In this document: in pieces, positions 56,147-64,000 of the stretch
How the letters are laid out: each line of letters begins with the position of its first letter
Position numbering within the stretch: the first letter of the stretch is position 1
Assembly (NCBI RefSeq): GCF_030272615.1
Contig: NC_081413.1
Span: 555,171,136 to 555,235,135, forward strand
Source of the DNA: Cryptomeria japonica
Taxonomy: Eukaryota; Streptophyta; Pinopsida; Cupressales; Cupressaceae
Reading direction: 5' to 3'
Length of the DNA: 64,000 nt
Notes under the pieces: model-generated
Seen by the model: only the letters and a program-made list of their open reading frames with translations
Told to the model about the DNA's origin: nothing
Databases searched by the model: none
Translations under genes and position numbers: made by a program

Positions 56147-57488
56147 GATGAAAAGGAGAGGCTTGTCAAGCATGACATGACCTACTTCACTCCCAACTAG
56201 GTAAAAAGCTTATGGCATAAAATTATCAAAGTGATTATGGAATTTATTACGGTTGATGGGAGATTTACTGAAGTTTATAACTACCATTTTGTGTTTCTAA
56301 ATCATTTTAGATATGGGAATAAGGTTTCCTTATTATCTGGTTTCTTCCCATAATGATTGTTTGGCTGACCACATTAAGAACCCTAAGTCAAGCCCCTTAG
56401 CTCATCAGGGCATAATCCTTTTAATTTATGAGAATTTTGAAGCTAGGGTTAACCGGGTGAAGGTTAGTTTGGAAGATATAGATGGAGATTACACCCCTAG
56501 TGATGGTTCTGATGAATCTGAGTCTGAGGTGAAGGCTACCACCTCTAACCTCCATTGAAAGAGGGTCAAAATCCCCAAGAAGAATATTGATGCCTCGTTG
56601 ATAGAGGAAACCTCTAGTTACAAGGTGAATCCCAAGGGGAAGGGTAAGAGGTTAATTTTGTCTGATTCTGATTTTGAGGAGGAGCAGCCTCCTAAATTTT
56701 CTGAAAACCAGGAACTGGAACCGATGGACTTGGACTCCCAGGAGTTACATGACAAGCCTGAAATGATGCTAGATATTTTGGGAACTGCTAGAAGTGCCTC
56801 GATTGATATGTATCGATTCCAATGGTGGGTGTTTCATGAAATTAATACTCGACATCTTAAGCAGAGAACTTCCTTAGCTAAGTTGGAAAGGATTGAAGGG
56901 GTTGTGGACAAAGAGGGTCAGGCTAGAATAAAGGAAAAGGGGAAAATAAATGCTTCAGAGAGATATGAGTGCGCCTTGTGGAAAGAAGATGAAAAAAGAA
57001 TGATGCTGGAGTGTGTTTAGAAAAATGGGGATGCCATAGAGATTTTTAAAAACAAATATGATGAAAAGGTTGGGGAGATCAACCTGCAAATGCAAAAAAT
57101 TGAGATTGCTCTCAACAGGATTATGGAGAACAATGCGGAAATGTTGAGAGTGTTCGCTACCAATATGACAACTATGGTGGCTAGATTGGATAAAATGCAC
57201 AATGACAAGAGCTTCGTGGATCTGGAGATGGATGTTGAGGGCTCTAGCTCCAAGGATATCACTCACACCACGAGGAGGACCAAACAAAGCACCAAGGTCA
57301 TGGAGGTACCTATGCCTCAGGATCTTCTTAACCTCAAGGAAGTTGCTAAGACCATGTTAATGCTGGAGAAAGAGGCTACTGATGTTCTTAATATTTTTAT
57401 GTATCTGGTTGTTGTTTTTGTTGCTTGGTTTCGTCAGCACCTCATTAGTTTTTTGTTGTCTTTTCTTTTGTCTGCTATGTTTATGTAG

Positions 57489-57618
57489 TCCTTCCATCTT
57501 GCAACCCGTTTTGTTTTGTTTCTGTTAATTTTGATCCAAATTCTTTAATGATCTATCTTCCAATTTTGATGTAAGGGGTTTCAGATCCCCTCAAAACCTG
57601 TTTTTGCTTAATAAAAAA
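57489..57618 (+). other. LINE 2 3' untranslated end and A-rich tail
   Basis: A short 3' UTR contains the stem GGGG(TTTCAGAT)CCCC at 57577-57592 and ends TTTTTGCTTAATAAAAAA, the usual form of plant LINE 3' ends. The candidate target duplication AACACATAGTACA follows. Confidence 0.75.
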
Positions 57619-57629
57619 CACATAGTACA

Positions 57630-59474
57630 ACCACTTAAAAATTGAGGTGAATTGTTTATGACAAGCAACATGAAGTCTAATATATCTACTCTGAAAGCAT
57701 AAAACTATAAATAAAGAAAAATATTTACACACATAATAATATGTAAATTAAATTTTATCATTCGTGTATAGTGTGAAGGTTAAAACATGGCATTGTTTTT
57801 TTAATCACTAAGGTTCAAACCCTTGCTAGGCCATTATGATCAAGGGCATTGTGCTTTCACTAATCCATTATGCTTGTGGGTTTGAATCTTCATGTTGATG
57901 TTGTCAATGTTCATACTAAGTCAATTTGTGCTCCAAACTTATGTTGGGTTGATGTGCTCATCAACTTTGTGCCCCTGCTAGCTACTATGCACATGGGTTT
58001 GGACTAAAAAAATTATATAATATTTAATGTTTATGATTAATTAAAAAATAATAATCATGAAATAATAATTTTTATATTAAAAAAAAAAATCATTGAAAAA
58101 AGTGAAGTCTTCTAACATTTCTATAGTATTGGTATAAGATGTTTATATTTAAACATATAGACATATTTTTAAACAGATCACTTTTACTTAAATCACATAC
58201 ATAAAATATATTATTTCAATTTAAATCTTAAAACATAAAATATACTTTATTTTGATAGTGTAAGTATTTTAGATTATAATGATGTATATTTACATGATTT
58301 TATTTTATTTTAACTATTTAGATTAAATAAATGTAATGAAAATCAATTTGGATAAAGGAATTAAATTTAGATATATTACTATATAAATGTAAATATTAAA
58401 TTGATAAAGAAGATTAAATGCATTTAGCTTTATAAATAATAATAAATATCTCATCATAGATTACATTTTATGGTTTGTATTGGTGTTCATCAATAAAATA
58501 TTAACAAATTATAATAATGGTTACTGTCTATTAAACACACACATACACACAAATATTATTTTTTGAATAGAGCTAATAATTTTTAAATTATCTTAATCCA
58601 AATGTTTGATGATAGATCTAAAATAAGCTAAGAATTTGTCTTGTTATACAAGACCCTTCCATGCAAATTTAAATATTTTATGTTTAAGTCAGTAAAAAAA
58701 TGACTAGCTAAGACAAAGTTATCTTAAGGTAATGATTATTTTTATATGTAGTTGAATATGAAATAAAAGTGTTAAAATATATATCCTTGTGAGATTAGGA
58801 GCCAAATTTAGTTCAAGTTCAAGACTACCAATTCTTGCACATAAAAGCACCATTTTGATACTGAGTGTCATATTTGAGACAAAATATCAAAATGAATCCA
58901 AATTGAATAGAAAAAATACAATATAAAAAAGAAAGATAAATAAGCAGACAAGAAGAAAAACATAAGAAAATGAGAAAGGTAGAAATGAAAATATTAGGAA
59001 TACAGATCCATTTCCTATTTTCATATTTGAAATATGTATATTGTAATTTTGTTAAAATATATTCCCGATTTTTATGTGTAACCTTTGTTATATCTAGGTC
59101 TATTGGTTTATTAAGCTCATGAAATGTTCAAAACAATCCACCTCCATTATTTGAATCGTTTTGTTATATTCTTTGATACCTTTTCTTCTCTATACCTTAT
59201 AAGAGATATTGAAATGTTATTAATATGATTGTATAGTAAAAGATTCAATATTTGGTTTGTTTTTTTTTATCCCTTAACATATATGTTTTATCAATTAGTT
59301 TTAAAAATACATATTCATTTGCATCATAGATGATGACAATTGTAACTAATAGATACTGTAATTGAGTATAAGTGGGACTTGTAAATTAGATTTTCTAATA
59401 GGATTAGGTATTCCATTATATGCTCTCACCTTGTCTTTATGGATCTTGGCAATAAAGTATGGTGTCTGATCTCT
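57630..59474. other. AT-rich intergenic DNA, no gene
   Basis: Long A/T-rich runs with no domain, terminal repeat or sustained frame. Confidence 0.6.
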
Positions 59475-59732
59475 TGGTTCTATTCCAACTTGGATAAGAA
59501 TTATTTTGTATATTTTTTATGATTAAATGGTTATATTATGTTTTTGATATTATGAACTTTTGTTATATTATTTTGTGAATGGTTATATCATGTTGATATC
59601 TAATGGTTCTATTCCAACTTGGATAAGAATTATTTTGTATATTTTTTATGATTAAATGGTTATATTATGTTTTTGATATTATGAACTTTTGTTATATTAT
59701 TTTGTGAATGGTTATATCATGTTGATATCTAA
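59475..59732. repeat. perfect tandem duplication, 2 x 129 bp
   Basis: 59475-59603 and 59604-59732 are identical base for base by eye (start TGGTTCTATTCC, end GATATCTAA). Confidence 0.95.
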
Positions 59733-60840
59733 TTACCTTGTTGGATACTTTTGCTTTTTGAGCTATCATTTTTTATAGAATCATTAAATATCAAGTTGTT
59801 ACTATTCTAGGCAATTGTGGTTATCATTGCTATTTGGTTATCTTGTTATTGTTATTACATTTGATAAAGTTATTTTTTTCATTTTATATTTGTCAGGTTT
59901 ATAGGACATGCCTTAGCAACACAATTCATTAATACAATAATCAATGTTGAAGTTGATAGCAAACTCCACAATTCCTCAAAGTCACCTTCAACCAAAACAT
60001 CTATCAGATGTGAAGAGAAAAATTCATGATTGTATGCTGTGAAAACTTGAGAGAGATTCATCTAAAAAAGTGTGATGGTATTGCCATATTGATTTACTGA
60101 ATAAAAGTGGATAATTACAATGCATACTTGGTAACAAATTCTTATAAATTCAATATAAATGTGTAGCATTGTAGATTGTATACCCTTGACAATTTCACTA
60201 AAGGTTTAGCACCTATCATGGCAATTATGCTTATATCTATTTGCATGTGCTTATACGAGGACTAGATCTACAATACGAATCATCCTAACTAGTGCCTAGC
60301 CCTTCATGCAACCAAAAAGGGTTAGACGCTAGTTTCCTCCCAATTTGGCTCCAAATTCAAATATTTGGATATCAATGTCTAGACCTTAACTATTGTATCC
60401 TATTGCCAATCTCTCTCAAAAGTTTGTTTGCAAAAAGGTACCACTCACATATAAATGTGACTCCCTTTTCCATTTAAAAATCCAACTCTCTAGCAAGTCA
60501 AACAATTCGTTTCTAATGAGAAATCTTGTGATCAAGTAGGAAATTAATTCACTTATTGTAGGATTACAAAATTATCAAGAAAAAATCTAAAGATCAACAT
60601 CAAGCATATTGAAGCATCTTCCACTGGTGTGGTTATAATGTTGCATCTATGATTTACAAGTCTACACCTAACATAAGATCCAAGAAATAGTTTGTGTATG
60701 AGGTAATCATTTCTATTTTGTTTCTAAGTTCATTTTTCTCTACTCCTAAGGAAGCATGCAATGATTTATTATGAACATTATTGGTATTGTAGAGATGATA
60801 GCACCACCATGACGTTTGACTTAAGAAAGCCCTTATACAA
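59733..60840. other. AT-rich DNA, no gene recognised
   Basis: Only short frames are present. The later part may already belong to the decayed Gypsy LTR upstream of 61420, but its 5' limit is not visible. Confidence 0.5.
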
Positions 60841-61420
60841 CAACCATTTTTCTCCTATTTTCATGTGTGTAGGTTCAAATATAAAGATTTGTGATAATCA
60901 AATGATACAAGAACACAAAGAAAACATTGATGAACAACCCCAAATTTTGATTGGCGAAAAACCCTCAAACACTAGAGTTAGGCACTAGTGTCCTATTTTT
61001 GCCCCAAATTTTAAGGACCTCTTGTCCTTATTTCTGATAGTATCTTCTACATCGACCTACTCCAAGACTCCAACACCCAACACCCTTTTCCTACCTAGTT
61101 TTCTCCCAAATTCTGTCATGGGTGCTTCTCTATGTTTCATTTCTAGATATGTCCTTTTATTGTGATTTTTTGTTCTCAATTACAAGCATTCTTTCAATCT
61201 TGTTCAAAATCATCTTCTTTAAAATAGTCATTTGCATACATTCAATCAATCACATTACACATGACACAAAAGGAGAATTCATGGGTGGATCCAAAATTGT
61301 TTGGCTCTCCCTTGTGGTTTGAAATTAAACCCATTCACTCCTCTTCTTTTAATTGAAATAGTTAAAAATAATCCTAGTTTGATACATATATTAGCCTAGG
61401 ACCACATTTTCACCATTTCA

Positions 61421-61436
61421 TTTTGGTGAACCCAAC
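61421..61436 (+). other. primer-binding site of decayed Gypsy copy
   Basis: TTTTGGTGAACCCAAC is identical to the PBS of the minus-strand LTR B unit. Confidence 0.65.
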
Positions 61437-61742
61437 ATATCTTGCACTTGCACATCTTTTGATTTGTCTTACATAAATTATATAAATAATTAATTGATTA
61501 ATTATTTGCATGTCATCTTTGAATATAATCTTTTAATTTATAAAAAGATTGTGTTTAGTTTAGAGAAAAAATGTTTAAACACTTTCTTTTGACATCTCAT
61601 CTACATATCCATCTTGTCATCAATTTCTTCTCTTCTCTTTCCTTCTAAGAGCATACTTGTATTCTAAAACTTATACTTTATTATGAATTTTATGACCTTG
61701 TGCTCTAAATCCAAAATTACTATTAGAATAAGTTACTAAATA

Positions 61743-63760
61743 ATGACCTCTTGTGCTTTAGCTAGCTTTGGTGTTGACCCTAAATTTGTTAACACCTTTT
61801 CTATAGAAACTTTAGGAATGCAAGCTTCTTTCTTTGATGCTAATCCAACCTTTCTATAATAATTGAACCAAAATCATCTCATGATTCTCTTCAAATGGAT
61901 CACCTTACACTATAGATTCCTAAAGCTCAAATTCAAAAGCTAGACAAATAAAATTGGTTAGATTTTTTTTTTTTTGGAGATCAGAGCTTACTACTAAAGA
62001 GGTTTCTCCTCTTGTGGGGAATCTAAGGAAAATATTTTTTTAATAGTTCACATGGTGTGGATATTGTACATATCTCGACTCACATAGTGGATAATATATT
62101 ATGACACCAATTAGTTCTGCAGTAATTATTAACCATGTGTCCTCTCAAAACCAAATAGGGACACAAGTGTCACTACCCATATTGACGCATTTTATTCCTA
62201 CCTTTATTTCTATTGTTATCATCACTGATTCATAGTCAGGTAATAGTGCTCACACTAGCTTTGGGTTTACAAGTGGGAATTCTATAAATAGATATAACTT
62301 TGTCTCACCTTACTCTACCCTTCTATTTAATTCTCAAAACACCCATCCACTATTTTTCCAACATATTGTTAGCCAATCTCCTCCACCTTTCATGATCCAC
62401 AATACCAATCAATCTATTTTAGCTCTATTCCATTACATTCCTCCACTTCACCTAGTGATCCTATTATAAACCAACTTTTGTAATATGTCTCATCCTTAAA
62501 AAATAGTTAACCAAGTCAAACCAATCTCAACCTCATATTTTATAATATTTCACTCATTGTCCATTTTCATACAACATCCTAAAGACTCCCATACCCACCC
62601 ATATTGAGACATCTCATTTAAAGAAGTATAATGAGAAAGGAGAACCTAATAGTCATGTATAAACCTTCATCACACTTTTCAATTATTTCACATTTCAAGA
62701 TGCTCTTCATGCAAAACAATTTCTGAGGTCATTGAAAGATAGGACCTTGGATTAGTGTTTCTCTTTAACTCTTTCAAGCTAACATTGGACCTTAAGTCTC
62801 TTTGATTGATTGAGTTCATTGCAAGCAAGGGGTGAAGGAGAAAGTGACTGATTTTATAGGGCACTTTCAAACCATTTCTCTCAAATCTATTATCCTCTTT
62901 TGGGTGTTGATGTGCAATGAGTTTTTATTGAGAAATTACAACCACACATTTGTGGGAAGATAACATTTGATGAAATATCCTTCATTCACATATTTATGCA
63001 CAACTCTCTGTGATTAACAATTGTCAGTTAGCCAGTATAATGGTTTTTTCTTGCCAACTCATGTTGGTTAGTCCAAGGCACTTCCTAATTTCCAACCATC
63101 TAAAAACTAAACCAATAATTCAATTAAGATAAATCCTTCTTCTAATCATATTCAAACTTAGATTGTGATTGTAACATCTTTTGTTATGACCCCCTCTCTT
63201 CCTAGACTAAGGACTCAACATTTTACTTAGATTTCAAATTCTTTCCATCCCATCATGTTGTAGTTGCTTAATAATAACCTAATCTAGCTCCCTTCTATTT
63301 GTCAGATAGATACCTCAAAGCCTTTACCTCCTTCCTTTAATTCAAAAGCCTTTTGTCAAAATATTTGTTATCTTGGACATGATATTGTATGATGCATGCA
63401 TATTAAACATGAAGTTCAAGATCTCATTAACTCTAATGTCATTTAGATGACTAGTGTAAGTGACAGGGAAAAAAATTATAGCTCCTCCAAACCAAAATTT
63501 GTAAATATTTACCAACCCTTTACCATCCCATTCATCTAACCTTGTAGAAATTTTCATTAATGTAACATTTTCATGTTGAAATGCTAATAAACCCATAATG
63601 AAGCAATAGACTTCAAAGGACCAACCAAGAAAGATACCTTTCACAAAAGAGTGTTGCAACATGACTTTGCATGAATAGTGGTGAATGAAAATGAGCTATA
63701 ATACAATGTACTTGAAGGGTGATCCCACAATAACTTGGGTTATACTTTTTGGCCAAATTT
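61743..63760 (+). pseudogene. decayed Gypsy gag and start of protease region
   Basis: Landmarks align in order with the intact gag: H-I-V-D-N near 62085 (versus H-I-V-D-S), A-K-Q-F-L-R-S-L-K-D-R-T-L-D near 62715, the 'ggtgaaggagaaagtgactgattt' segment at 62830 versus 42810, and the Q-(N/F)...GHD knuckle region at 63350 versus 43320. Then comes a C-C-T-C-C-A-A-A-C-C-A-A-A-A end near 63485 matching the gag stop. Many stops and indels. No open frame remains. Confidence 0.7.
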
Positions 63761-64000
63761 GATGTTGAAATGAACATTTTGAACTAAATCTTCACATTGT
63801 GAAACCTATAGCTACTAAAACGTGAGGAAATTGAAGATGGTGTGAACTAGTGATTTGTCACATTTTGTCTATAGATTCTAAATATTTTTTTAAACAATAT
63901 TGGAATCAAACTGCATTTTTTTATCTCCTTTAATAACTAGCTTTTAACAGTAAACACCACTCTTAAAGAGTAATGTGTACTTCAAACCACATGATATTTT

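Larger units (their letters stand above)
48332..57488 (+). pseudogene. LINE 2 third ORF, unknown function, split by an LTR element
   Basis: It starts about 170 bp after the RNase H stop (M-G-G-N-I-S at 48332) and runs to 48652, then 56152-57488, about 550 codons. A frameshift lies near 48445 and another near 56310. In-frame stops include those near 48525, 56208, 56556 and 57018. An N-terminal helical domain (W-Y-M-E-K-L-H-G-K-K, L-V-A-E-V-I-E-L-S-M-E-G, F-I-T-V-D-G-R-F-T, H-F-V-F-L-N-H-F-R-Y-G) recalls plant transposon accessory proteins. An acidic linker, a coiled coil (57020-57230) and a hydrophobic C-terminus follow. It has no catalytic motif. It could be a separate element's ORF joined to the LINE. 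Confidence 0.6.
30071..57616 (+). mobile_element. LINE 2, about 8.1 kb, split by three LTR-element insertions
   Basis: Coding order is ORF1 (DUF4283 plus CCHC), ORF2 (endonuclease, RT, zf-RVT, RNase H), a third ORF, then a 3' end at AATAAAAAA (57610-57618). A 13-bp repeat, AACACATAGTACA, lies at 30058-30070 and 57617-57629 and is the candidate target duplication. A complication is that 30071-30110 resembles the host repeat upstream, so the exact 5' end may lie nearer 30130. Inserts are a solo LTR 30306-34500, a Gypsy element 39227-46982, and a minus-strand LTR element 48653-56146. Removing them restores coding order across all three sites. Confidence 0.8.
60841..64000 (+). mobile_element. decayed Gypsy copy of the 39227 family, running off the window
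   Basis: An LTR 3' part ends at 61420 (CACCATTTCA) and is followed by PBS TTTTGGTGAACCCAAC. A leader and then a gag frame full of stops align in order with 41587-43473. The GTGTGTAGGTT word near 60867 matches 39916. Its 3' part is outside the window. The left LTR limit is uncertain. Confidence 0.65.

Overview
This window looks like intergenic DNA from a seed plant with a very large, repeat-rich nuclear genome. A gymnosperm is possible, but that is inference only. The sequence is AT-rich. I found no intact host gene, no tRNA or rRNA, and no bacterial-type feature. Almost everything recognisable is retrotransposon: Copia-like and Gypsy-like LTR elements, two plant LINEs with DUF4283/CCHC ORF1 and endonuclease-RT ORF2, and several non-autonomous LTR elements. 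Most coding frames carry stops or frameshifts, so most copies are old.

Layout. 1-762 is the 3' end of a Copia-like element. It is followed by an unidentified broken coding frame (762-1409), degraded DNA, and a minus-strand exon-like piece (4844-5024). 5313-8911 is a complete non-autonomous LTR element (TSD TCAAC) with a coiled-coil/CCHC gag-like ORF and an accessory ORF of unknown function. 8917-14482 holds degraded LTR-like DNA. 14483-16945 is the 5' half of a Copia element (LTR, PBS, leader, UBN2-type gag). 16946-19856 is a 3'-truncated LINE. 20480-25145 is a minus-strand Gypsy cluster in LTR-leader-LTR-leader order, ending in a G-patch-like frame. 25146-27005 is a gutted Copia element. 27006-30070 is AT-rich repeats.

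30071-57616 is the centrepiece: one LINE of about 8.1 kb (13-bp candidate TSD) broken by three later insertions. These are a 4.2-kb solo LTR in ORF1 (GACCC duplicated), a 7.76-kb gag-pro-only Gypsy element in ORF2 (TSD ATTTG), and a 7.49-kb minus-strand non-autonomous LTR element (TSD GATGA). The last one sits inside a third LINE ORF downstream of RNase H. 57630-60850 is AT-rich DNA with a perfect 129-bp tandem duplication. From about 60860 to the window end lies a decayed copy of the same Gypsy family.

How parts relate. Four Gypsy copies (39227-46982, the two LTR/leader units of 20480-25145, and 60860-64000) share LTR ends, PBS and leader. The two-ORF non-autonomous elements at 5313-8911 and 48653-56146 share a tRNA-iMet PBS, a coiled-coil multi-CCHC gag and the same accessory ORF, but have no protease, integrase or RT. 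The least-described candidates are this accessory ORF, the third LINE ORF, and a palindromic hairpin module repeated in the Gypsy LTR and leader.
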